Below, piece after piece: positions 44,091-53,800 of a stretch of 64,000 bases of DNA. The DNA is from an uncultured Clostridia bacterium (GTDB taxonomy: Bacteria; Bacillota; Clostridia; Christensenellales; Borkfalkiaceae). Numbering within the stretch: position 1 is the first letter of the stretch; each line of letters opens with the position of its first letter. The translations under genes were made by a program, and so were the position numbers. The stretch lies in assembly GCA_944368155.1 (NCBI GenBank), contig CALVWW010000002.1, positions 62,001 through 126,000 of the forward strand. Direction: 5' to 3'. The notes under the pieces are model-generated. The model did not search any database, had not been told where the DNA came from, and saw only the letters and a program-made list of their open reading frames with translations.

Positions 44091-44213
44091 CGGGCTTGTA
44101 TATGCTTCGCAATACTGTGTCGAACTTGCGTTTTGCCTTGGTCACTTACGCTTAAGTAAGCTCCCTGCGGTCAAATCCGCGTTCTCCTTGTCTTGCTCGC
44201 ATCTGCAAGCCCG
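44091..44213 (+). repeat. 3'-gene repeat element, family B, copy 1
   Basis: 123 bp starting 10 nt after the ispDF stop. Terminal inverted repeats are CGGGCTTG (44091-44098) / CAAGCCCG (44206-44213); the interior contains a CTTAC-GCTTAA-GTAAG dyad. It aligns along its whole length with the reverse complement of 63287-63406, with only scattered mismatches and small gaps. Confidence 0.85.
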
Positions 44214-44318
44214 CTAATTACATTGATTTATAAGGTTTTCCTCGCGCGCCGCGTTCTGCCCGCTTCTCTGAAGTTTCTGATTGGCCGAATATTTCAATAA
44301 GGTATAAATTTAATTTTT

Positions 44319-44350
44319 AATTGCCCCGCACCGGGGCAATTGCTTTAATA
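44319..44350 (+). terminator. Hairpin between ispDF repeat and radA
   Basis: AATTGCCCCG (44319-44328) / CGGGGCAATT (44332-44341), loop CAC, then GCTTTAAT. It sits 21 nt before the radA ATG, so it either ends the upstream transcript or lies in the radA leader. Confidence 0.6.
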
Positions 44351-44362
44351 TGGTACATATTT

Positions 44363-45727
44363 ATGGCTAAAACAAATACAATTTTTGTCTGCTCCGAGTG
44401 CGGAGCGACGAGCCCGCGGTGGCTAGGCAGGTGCCCCTCGTGCGGCAAATTCAATACCATGGCGGAAGAAATTGTTGCTCCGGCCGTTCCGTCGGCTAAA
44501 ACAGCGAAAAAAGCCGTTTACTCCGTCTCAAAGGCGCGGCCGCTGTCGCAGGTGGAGTTTCAGACCTATGAGCGCACTCCTTCGGGCATTTCGGAGTTTG
44601 ACAACGTAATCGGCGGAGGTATAGTAAAAGGTTCGCTCATACTTCTGGGCGGCGACCCCGGCATAGGCAAATCGACGCTTCTCACGCAGATTGCAGCCAA
44701 TCTTTCGCAAAGCCACAAAGTGCTCTACTTTTCAGCTGAGGAGAGCTGTTCGCAGGTTAAAATGCGCGCGGAACGGCTGGGGCTTGCATCTGAAAATCTG
44801 CTGATTCTGAACGAAACCTGCATAGACGGGCTGGAAAGCGAACTTGATGGAGTGGAATTCTGCATAATAGACTCAATACAGGCGGTATATACCGACGACC
44901 TCTCCTCCTCTTCAGGCTCTGTGGGTCAGGTGCGCGAATGCGCCTCGCGCATAATGAGAACTGCCAAGAGCCGCGGAATCACATTTTTTATAATCGGACA
45001 TGTAACAAAGGAAGGCGCGCTGGCGGGCCCCAAGGTGCTGGAGCACATAATGGACACCGTGCTCTACTTTGAAGGGGAAAACCAGGAGAACTACCGCATT
45101 CTGCGTTCGGTAAAGAACAGGTTCGGCAACGTTTCGGAAGTGGGCGTTTTTGAGATGACAGACCACGGAATAACTGCCGTTACCGACTACTCGGGTATAT
45201 TTCTCTCAGAAAGCCGCGGCGAGGAGGCGGGCGCCGTGGTGACGCCCGCGCGCACAGGAAACAGATGCATGAACGTTGAAGTGCAGACGCTCATTTCAAA
45301 AACCTCGTTCGGCCAGCCGCGCAGAATGCCTCTCGGCGTAGATTACAACAAACTCGTCCTTCTTCTGGCCGTGCTTGAAAAGCGTTGCGGCGTTAACCTC
45401 GGCGGCTTCGACGTGTATGTAAACGTAATGGGCGGAATACGCCTGAACGAACCATCGTCCGACCTTGCCGTATGCGCGGCGCTTGCCTCTTCGTTTTACG
45501 ACAAACCGATAGATAAATTTACGGCGGCGTTCGGCGAAGTCGGCCTGACGGGCGAAGTCCGCGCAGTGTCTTACGCCGAAAAGCGGGTTGCAGAGTGCGT
45601 TAAAATGGGGTTTAAAAAGGTATTGGTGCCCGCAAAAAATATGAAATCGATGACAAAATATATGGACAAAATAGACGTTGTGCCCGTGCTGTACGTCGGC
45701 ACAATGATTAAAAATCTTTTTAAATAG
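44363..45727 (+). CDS. radA: DNA repair protein RadA (Sms)
   Basis: 454 residues from ATG 44363 (MAKTNTIFVC); the upstream in-frame extension overlaps the hairpin. It begins with a four-Cys zinc finger, CSECGATSPRWLGRCPSCGK. Next is a RecA-like ATPase with Walker A GGDPGIGKST, Walker B EFCIIDSIQAVY and the RadA-specific KNRFG motif (VKNRFGNVSEVG), then a C-terminal Lon-like domain (LGGFDVYVNVMGGIRLNEPS). RadA is a hexameric branch-migration helicase assisting RecA in recombination repair. A good terminator follows. Confidence 0.97.
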   Translation: MAKTNTIFVCSECGATSPRWLGRCPSCGKFNTMAEEIVAPAVPSAKTAKKAVYSVSKARPLSQVEFQTYERTPSGISEFDNVIGGGIVKGSLILLGGDPGIGKSTLLTQIAANLSQSHKVLYFSAEESCSQVKMRAERLGLASENLLILNETCIDGLESELDGVEFCIIDSIQAVYTDDLSSSSGSVGQVRECASRIMRTAKSRGITFFIIGHVTKEGALAGPKVLEHIMDTVLYFEGENQENYRILRSVKNRFGNVSEVGVFEMTDHGITAVTDYSGIFLSESRGEEAGAVVTPARTGNRCMNVEVQTLISKTSFGQPRRMPLGVDYNKLVLLLAVLEKRCGVNLGGFDVYVNVMGGIRLNEPSSDLAVCAALASSFYDKPIDKFTAAFGEVGLTGEVRAVSYAEKRVAECVKMGFKKVLVPAKNMKSMTKYMDKIDVVPVLYVGTMIKNLFK

Positions 45728-45733
45728 AACGCC

Positions 45734-45761
45734 ATCCCGGCCTCTTTGCCGGGATTTTTTA
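45734..45761 (+). terminator. radA terminator
   Basis: ATCCCGGC (45734-45741) / GCCGGGAT (45748-45755), then a T6 run. Confidence 0.92.
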
Positions 45762-45818
45762 TTGGAATTCAAAATTTATTTAAATATTTATTAAATTTAT
45801 CCGCATGATAAAAAAATT

Positions 45819-45847
45819 TTGCCCGTTTGCCTCGGCAGTGGTATAAT
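45819..45847 (+). promoter_or_regulatory. Promoter abutting the MATE gene (leaderless arrangement)
   Basis: TTGCCC (45819-45824), 17-nt spacer, TATAAT (45842-45847). ATG 45854 is 6 nt downstream and no Shine-Dalgarno fits between. Confidence 0.75.
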
Positions 45848-45853
45848 TGAACC

Positions 45854-47251
45854 ATGAGAGAGCAAGCTTTGGGAAGCGAGAAGATATGGAAACTGTGCCT
45901 TACCATGGGCATACCGTGCGTTCTTGCGCAGGTAGTCAACCTGCTTTACAACATTGTTGACAGAATTTACATAGGCAATATGGAAGACATAGGCGCGGCG
46001 GCGCTGGGCGGGCTGGGGCTGTGCGCGCCCATAATAACCCTTATCGCCGCGTTTTCAGCCTTTGTTTCGGGCGGAGGGGCGCCGCTTGCGGCTAAAGCTC
46101 TGGGCGAGGGAAACGCGGAGCGTGCACGCAAAATATTGAACAACGGTTTTATTCTGCTTGCGTTCTTTTCGGTAACGCTGGGACTTATCGCATACTTTTT
46201 CGCAGAGCCTCTGCTCCGCCTCATCGGCGCGGGTGACAGCAACTTCGGCTACGCATACGACTACCTCACGGTATATCTAATAGGCACGCTGTTTGTTCAG
46301 CTCGCTACGGGGCTGAACACTTTCCTTACGGCGCAGGGCAGAAGCCTCATCGCCATGATTTCAGTAATTATAGGGGCCGCACTGAATATAGCGCTCGACC
46401 CGCTCTTTATTTTTGCATTCGATATGGGCGTAAAGGGCGCGGCTGTCGCAACCGTGATAAGCCAGTTTGCAAGCGCAATGTTCGTCGTGCTCGCCCTGTG
46501 CAGCAAAAAGCTCACTCTGCGGCTCACCTTCTCCTACATGAAGCCCGATTTTAAAATTATCGGTTCAGTCATGTCGCTCGGCGTGGCGTCGTTCGTAATG
46601 TCGGCCACAGAATCGGTGATAGGCTTTGTTCTTAACGGCAGGCTTAAGTATTACGGCGACATGACTGAAATCGGCGGCGACTACTATGTTTCGGTGCTCG
46701 CCGTGTTGCAGAGCGCCATGATGCTCATAACCACCCCGATTTCGGGCTTCACACAGGGCGTTACGCCTATACTTGCATTCAACTACGGCGCACGGCGCAA
46801 GGAAAGGCTCAAACGCTGTTACTTTTTTACCCTCGCCGTATGCTTCGGCTGGTGCGCGCTTCTGGGAATACTGATGATGAGCGCACCCACTCTGTTCGGC
46901 GCCATGTTCACGCAGGATGAGATTGTACTCTCGCTTACGCGCAGGTACATGCCGACTTTCGTATTCGGCATGCTCGTATTCGGCATACAGCGCGCCTGCC
47001 AGACGACGTTCGTTGCCACCACACAGGCAAAGATAAGCCTTTTTATCGCAATATTAAGAAAAATAATTCTGCTCGTTCCGCTTGCATACCTCCTTCCGCT
47101 GGCAATGGGCGTCGGAGGCGTATACCTTGCAGAGGGCATTGCCGACACTGCCGCCGCGCTCATATGCGGCACAATATTTTTCTTCCGTTTCCGCTCCATA
47201 CTGAAAAAGATGCCGAAAGATGAGAACGCGCCTGCCGGGCAGCAAGTTTAA
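45854..47251 (+). CDS. MATE-family multidrug/metabolite exporter
   Basis: 465 residues with about twelve membrane segments. Family marks: N-terminal MGIPCVLAQVVNLLYNIVDR then IYIGNM, FVSGGGAPLAAKALGEGN (first repeat loop) and the matching second-half loop TPISGFTQGVTPILAFNYGA. It exports cationic compounds by Na+ or H+ antiport; the substrate is unknown. The start is fixed by a promoter 6 nt upstream, suggesting a leaderless mRNA. A DUF1294 gene follows 47 nt later. Confidence 0.93.
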   Translation: MREQALGSEKIWKLCLTMGIPCVLAQVVNLLYNIVDRIYIGNMEDIGAAALGGLGLCAPIITLIAAFSAFVSGGGAPLAAKALGEGNAERARKILNNGFILLAFFSVTLGLIAYFFAEPLLRLIGAGDSNFGYAYDYLTVYLIGTLFVQLATGLNTFLTAQGRSLIAMISVIIGAALNIALDPLFIFAFDMGVKGAAVATVISQFASAMFVVLALCSKKLTLRLTFSYMKPDFKIIGSVMSLGVASFVMSATESVIGFVLNGRLKYYGDMTEIGGDYYVSVLAVLQSAMMLITTPISGFTQGVTPILAFNYGARRKERLKRCYFFTLAVCFGWCALLGILMMSAPTLFGAMFTQDEIVLSLTRRYMPTFVFGMLVFGIQRACQTTFVATTQAKISLFIAILRKIILLVPLAYLLPLAMGVGGVYLAEGIADTAAALICGTIFFFRFRSILKKMPKDENAPAGQQV

Positions 47252-47298
47252 CCCCGGCTGAAAATTCATTTTAATTAAAATTTATTTATCGAACAAAT

Positions 47299-47577
47299 AT
47301 GCTCTATTTTATAATCATCTGCACGGTAGTTGCAATCATCTCACTCATTACATTTATTTTATACGGCGCAGACAAGCGCCGCGCAATCAACGGCAAGTGG
47401 CGCATACCTGAAAAAACTCTTCTGATTTTCTCCTTTTTCGGCGGAGCTTCAGGCGGAACGCTCGGCATGATATTGTTCCGGCACAAGACGAGAAAGGCGG
47501 CGTTTATTCTGGTGAATGCAATCGGTCTTTTATGGCAGGCCGCGGCGATAATTTTTGCGGCAATTTATTTGATTTAA
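47299..47577 (+). CDS. DUF1294 small membrane protein
   Basis: 92 residues. Family pattern is complete: a first helix, then ILYGADKRRAINGKWRIPE, LLIFSFFGGASGGTLGMILF, RHKTRKAAF and a last helix. Three to four membrane segments. Function unknown; the Arg-rich RHKT loop is conserved in DUF1294. It probably shares the MATE transcript (47-nt gap). Confidence 0.88.
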   Translation: MLYFIIICTVVAIISLITFILYGADKRRAINGKWRIPEKTLLIFSFFGGASGGTLGMILFRHKTRKAAFILVNAIGLLWQAAAIIFAAIYLI

Positions 47578-47686
47578 ATAAAATTAAAACAATTTTTTCA
47601 GAAATTTTTAACTGAATTTTACGGCCGTCCGTATACTCGCAATAAAAAGCCTTGCCGCGCAAACGGCAAAATTAAATCTTTTACAT

Positions 47687-47720
47687 AAAAAGCGGGAGCG
47701 ACATGCTCCCGCTTTTTATT
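47687..47720. terminator. Intrinsic terminator after the MATE-DUF1294 pair
   Basis: 13-bp stem AAAAAGCGGGAGC (47687-47699) / GCTCCCGCTTTTT (47705-47717), loop GACAT. It also lies downstream of the convergent giant gene. Confidence 0.93.
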
Positions 47721-47837
47721 GCTTGCGCGCTTTTTAAATTACAATAAGCCTGCAATTTAATGAGTAAAACCACAAAGTATGTTGCTAATTCAGATTTTGC
47801 GCGCGGCAGAGCATAATGAGCCTGCCGCACGCTCTGT

Positions 47838-50800
47838 TTAAACCGCATCGCCGTCTGAATTATCCATTGTCACTGCGTCCGCCTTTGCCAAGTCGGCGTC
47901 TTCGCAAATTTCTTCGGAGTTCAGACCTTCGCTTGCGCCATTTTTAGCTTTTTTAAGTTTCACCGCAAGAACGATATCCGCCGCAATGACCGCAATGCAG
48001 GCGACACCAAGAGCCGCACATATCCAAATCTGTGTAACAGTGGAGATAAACGGTGAGGCCGCCATAAGCGCAAACGAATACATGCCTGCATTTTTGCCGG
48101 AAGAAGATTGCCCGTCTCCGCCGCCGTCGGACTTTCCGAGGCGCGTCCTTGCAAGCAGAACCCAAAGGATGATGAGCGCCGCAATTGCAAGAATGAAGAA
48201 CACAGAAAGCAAAATTATCAGCCAAAGCAGATTTGCGTGTATTTTAAACGTAAATATCACGGGGTCTGTCGTCCCGTCAGCCCATACATAGTTTTCGTCG
48301 GCAAGTGTTACTTCAACCACATATTCACCCGCCCCGAACTGAATGTTGCCGCTGATATTCATGAGCGCTTCATTAAATCCCTCGGGCATATATATGAGCA
48401 GTTCGCCGTTTTCAATAAATTGAGTATCGTCGGCGGTGGGCTTTTCCATAGCCGCACGGGCTATAGTCCACGTAAGCGTAACCGAGGCTGCACCCGACTG
48501 GAACACAAGGTCGGCTCCCTCTTTGAGGGTAAATGTAACCGTATATGTGCCCGCGTCTGTTGCCATAAGTCCTATTGAATCGCCGTCAAATACGATATAC
48601 TGCGACGATATATCCATTACGGACAGGTCTGCGCCGAGTATGGCGTTATACTGTGCGCTTCCGGTGTATACAGAGCTGCCGAAGTCAAGCTCGGGCACAC
48701 TGACGACTGCACGGATAATTTCAAAACGCACAATTTCTGATGCACAACCGGAGTAATTCAAAGTTGCGTCTACCATGGCGCGGACGTAATATGTGCCGGC
48801 TTCCGAAGGAGCCTGCGCCGAATACACGGCGAAATTCTCATCGGCTGAGAAAACATAATATACCGTTCCGTGGAGAGCCTCCGAGCCAGAGGGCTCAATT
48901 GCCGTTCCGTAATTATATATCTCCTCCACTTCGGGAGCAGTTACAAAATTATCTGCACGCAGTATGCTGAAATAAGTCACCGAAGTGCGTCCGCCCGTGC
49001 CGCTCCAGCAATAATTATAGGAGTCGGTGAGCGTAAGCGTAACGGGATATGTACCTGCATTTATCCAGTTTGCGCCCTGCGAAACGGTATACAGCGCGCT
49101 TGCGGCTATGTCTGCGGTGAGGGGCTCTCCCGTATAAGTTTTGGAACCTGCAGAAGGTTCGCTCACTTCCGCCCGGGAAATGAGCATGATAGCGGTATTT
49201 TCGCCCGCAAGCGAGTAGTTGGCATCGGCTATCGCAACGCGGACGGTGTAAGTGCCTGCCTGCGTGGGAACGGCCGTGCTGTTTACATACGCTGTGCCGT
49301 CATTGGCGGTGCCCGTGTAGGTTATGATAAACTCCAAATCGGCGCCCCCGCCGACAACTTGCGCGCTTGCGGCAGCTATTTCTCCGCCGTATACTCCGCC
49401 GCCGGGGGTTATTTCTATCTCCACCACGCGGCTTGTTATTTCAAAATCGACCTGTATGCTCCCGGGCGCGTTATAATTGGGACTTGCCGTTGTAAACGTT
49501 ACCGTGAGTTTATATTTGCCTGCTTCGGTCACACTCTCCACTGCGTATTCCAGAGTTATTCCGTCAAGCCCTTCGGGCAGGTTGCCCGCAACAGGCTTTT
49601 GCGGCAGACCGCTGTATTCCGCCACGGTATTGCTCCACGTTATCCCCGTCAGGTCGTATTCGGCAGGGAGTATTTCAAACTCCACATAGCCGGAGGTAAG
49701 GTAACCGTAGTTGCCGCTTGCCTCCACGCTTGCGACAACGTAGTATGTGCCGGCGGCCGTATACATATCGGGCGCATCTGTCTGCTGATACGCGCTGTTC
49801 ACATACTCATAGTACGTGAATTCCGCCTCTCCGTACAGGGCCTGAGCCTCTGGCTGCAGCGGCTGCCCGCCGTATGCCCAGTTCCCGATTGTTAGTTCTT
49901 TCTCCCAGCTGTTGGGCGCGGCGGTTATCTCCCATGTGAGCGTTACGACGTCTTCGCCGCCAGCCCATACATAGTTACCCGAATTTATAAGCGACAAAGT
50001 TATTTCGTATACACCGACATCCACAGCATACAGCTCCAGTCCGTCGGCAGTCTGAGCAGCCGCAAGCGAACCGAGATTTACCGTCATAGAAGCACCGTCG
50101 TATCCTGCTAAGAGATTAGTCTGAATGGCGCCGCTGTAAACAGAGCTTTCTTGCGAGAGGTAAGGCAGTGCAATCTCTGCGCGCACAATTTCGAACACAG
50201 CCGCATGCTCGGAAGTTGCACCGAAGTAATTCGCCGTGCCAGCAACCGCCGCGCGCACATAATACCTGCCCACCTCCGTGGGAACGGCAGAATTGTAATC
50301 TGTGCCGTTTTCATCCTTTGAATAAACGTAATATACAGTGCCGAAATCTGCAACCGACCCGCCCGGGGAAACGGTCTCGCCGTAAGTATATTCTGCTTTT
50401 ACAACAGGCGTCGTAACGTTGTTATCGGCGCGGGTAACTGCAAATATCGCAACGGCCGAGTTGCCGTCCGCACTCTCCCAGCGGTAATTGTTTGCGGCTG
50501 AGTCTGTGAGGGTGAATGTCACTTCATACTCCCCGACATCTATCCAGTCATCGCCCTGCGAAACGGTATACAGCACGCTTGCGGCTATGTCTGCGGTGAG
50601 GGGCTCTCCCTTAAACTGCTTTGAATCAAGTTCAGGCAATTCGACGTAGGCACGCGCAATTATCATTGTCGCGACGTCTGCCCCGGCAACAGAATAATTG
50701 GTATCGGCTATCGCAACGCGGACGGTGTAAGTGCCTGCCTGCGTGGGAACGGCCGTGCTGTTTACATATGCAGTGCCGTCATTGGCGGTGCCCGTGTAGG

Positions 50801-53800
50801 TTATGATAAACTCCAAATCGGCGCCCTCGCCGACAACTTGCGCGCTTGCGGCAGCTATTTCTCCGCCGTATACTCCGCCGCCGGGGATTATATCTATCTC
50901 CACCTCGCGGCCGGTTATCGTAAATACGCCCTGTGCAAAACTAACGCTATAGTTTTTGTTCGACGCGCTGCCGTCGATTATGTACGTACCTGCATTGACA
51001 GCTTCGCCGGAAGATATGGCGAGCGTTATTCCGAGGTCGTCTTCGCCATATACTTCACCGTAAGTTATTTCGTATGCGTCGTTGTTCAAAGTTAACGCCA
51101 GATTTTCACCCGTGTAACCTGCAGACTGGTCGGATATAGAAACCACCACTTCCGCCGCGCGCATGTGATACACCGCCGTGTTGTCTGCGGGGAGCTTATA
51201 GTTTGCCCCGTCGCCTGCGGCAAATGTTGCGGTGAAGACGTATCCCCCCTCTCTTACGGTTATAAATTCTCCCTCGGCAGTCACTACAAGCGCATGGCTG
51301 TCGCCATTTACGTCGGTGTAACTTGCAGTTATTTCGCCGCTGCGGTCTTCACCGTTGTAAGTGAAGTTATCCGCACTCCATGTTATCTCCACCACGCGGC
51401 TTGTTATTTCAAAATCGACCTGTATGCTCCCGGGCGCGTTATAATTGGGACTTGCCGTTGTAAACGTTACCGTGAGTTTATATTTGCCTGCTTCGGTCAC
51501 ACTCTCCACTGCGTATTCCAGAGTTATTCCGTCAAGCCCTTCGGGCAGGTTGCCCGCAACAGGCTTTTGCGGCAGACCGCTGTATTCCGCCACGGTATTG
51601 CTCCACGTTATCCCCGTCAGGTCGTATTCGGCAGGGAGTATTTCAAACTCCACATAGCCGGAGGTAAGGTAACCGTAGTTGCCGCTTGCCTCCACGCTTG
51701 CGACAACGTAGTATGTGCCGGCGGCCGTATACATATCGGGCGCATCTGTCTGCTGATACGCGCTGTTCACATACTCATAGTACGTGAATTCCGCCTCTCC
51801 GTACAGGGCCTGAGCCTCTGGCTGCAGCGGCTGCCCGCCGTATGTCCAGTTCCCGATTGTTAGTTCCTTTTCCCAGCTGTTGGGCGCGGCGGTTATTTCC
51901 CATGTGAGAGTTACGACGCCGTCTGTTGCTTCTGCGCTTTCAGCCCATTCATAGTTGGGGTTTGTGAGCACAATATCTATGCGGTAATTGTCCGCGTCTA
52001 CCGCGGAGAACACGCGGGACGGTCCGTCTGCCGAAGCGCTCAGCCCTGTGCTCATGGAGCTTATCGCCATAATCGTAAGGTCCAGTCCGTTGCCGGCGCC
52101 CAACGTAACGCTGAGCGGCCCGCCCGTATAAGTCCATGTGCCATGAGGCATGACGGGAGCATCTACAGACGCCTTATAAATTTCGAACGGTGCCGTTGCC
52201 CACAGTCCGGAATAGCTTGCCGACTGGCGCACCCTCGCCACTACCCAGTAGGTACCTGCGTCGGAAGGAACTATGCTCGTGAGCGAGGCCAAATCAGCCG
52301 CTGTCGGCGGATAGTCATCCGTTCTTTCAATATAATAGAATTCGACCGTGCCGTACAGTGCCGTTGCCGCAGGCAGATTTATGCTCTCGTCAAACTGGCC
52401 GTAAGTCCAGCTTACAATACTAATCGCCTCGCCGTCGCCGTTTAAAATCCATTGATTTTCCGCATCGGCGATAGACCACATTATGCCGAGCTCCCGCGAA
52501 TCTATGCCGTGCATATCGTTATATGCCCACTTGTAATTGTCGTCAATCAGTTCCATTACCACAATATATTCGCCGTTGAGCGAAGCCACCATGGTAATCA
52601 GACCGTCATTTTGCATGAACTCATACTCGCCGTCGCCGCTATGGCTCTTCACCCGCATAATCGACGTATCGAACGAGAGCGTATTTGTTTTAATGAGCCC
52701 GTCGTACGCGAACGAATCGTATTCCCAAGTTGCAGTGACGGTGTCCTGTTCGACTTCGAAGGAAATTATGGCAACAAGGTCGCCGAAGTCACTTCCGGCG
52801 GAGCCATAGTTTATTGTAGAGGCAACAGTTACTTTTGCATAATATATTCCCGCGTCCGTCCACCTCGTGAAAGGCTGGCTGCAGGGCGTTCGGCACTCTT
52901 CGTCGAGGAAGTATTCAACGGTTATGCCCGCTGCCGTGCCCTCATATCCGCTTTCGGTTATGGTATACCCGCTGTTTGTTGCAAGCGCCGCCATGGGGGA
53001 TATTCGGTTTTCTTCAAAGTCCTCATCGCCGTATATCCACGCGTAACTGCTGTTTCCGCTGTCAATCCACGCAAACTGAGTCTGCCAAACAAGGTCAGCC
53101 TTCTGCATATGGAATGTTGCACTGGTTGTTTCGGCTTTAAGAATATAGTTTGAGCTTAAAGCGTCGTTTCCGGCAAATGAAGCGGTGAATTCATACCCGT
53201 CTGCATTCACGTCTGTAAATTCACCTCCGCTGACCGCAAGAGCTACGGGAGAGGAACTGTCCGCCGCCAGCGGGGTGTAAGTTGCGTAAATTGCTCCGCT
53301 TTGGTCGCTGCCGTCATAAACAAAGTTATCTTCAGCCCACACGGCATCAACTTCATAAGGATTTATGGTCACGGTAAAGCTGCCGTAATAAATATCGTGG
53401 TTTTCGGCTGTGAGCCTGAAGAATACCGTATAGGCGACAACCGCTCCGCCGTCGCGGCACACATCGGTAAGGTCGACGGTCTCCGTGTAACCGCCTTCGG
53501 TACCTTCCGCTAAACTGAACGTCCACTCCGCGTCACAATTGTCAGCAGTCACCGCAGAGGCTCCCGCAACGACCGTATCAAAATATGAACTGCCGCTGTA
53601 CGTGTACCCAAAATTTTCCCCGTCAAGGGAAACATCGGTAATTTCGGCATTGGTTATAACAAACGCACTGTCCGACCCGATGAATGTTACGTCATAGTTG
53701 GCGTTGGCCCATGCAGGCTCGACGGCGTAACTGCCGGCGTTTACGGCTGAAACGGAAACTGTTACCGTAACGCCGAGGTCGTCGCCTTGGATAACGGCGC

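Noticed and set aside
51165-51863. Plus-strand ORFs of 230-340 codons opposite the giant gene, appearing twice
   Set aside because: They are antisense images of the duplicated segment; their repetition reflects the DNA duplication, not a gene family.
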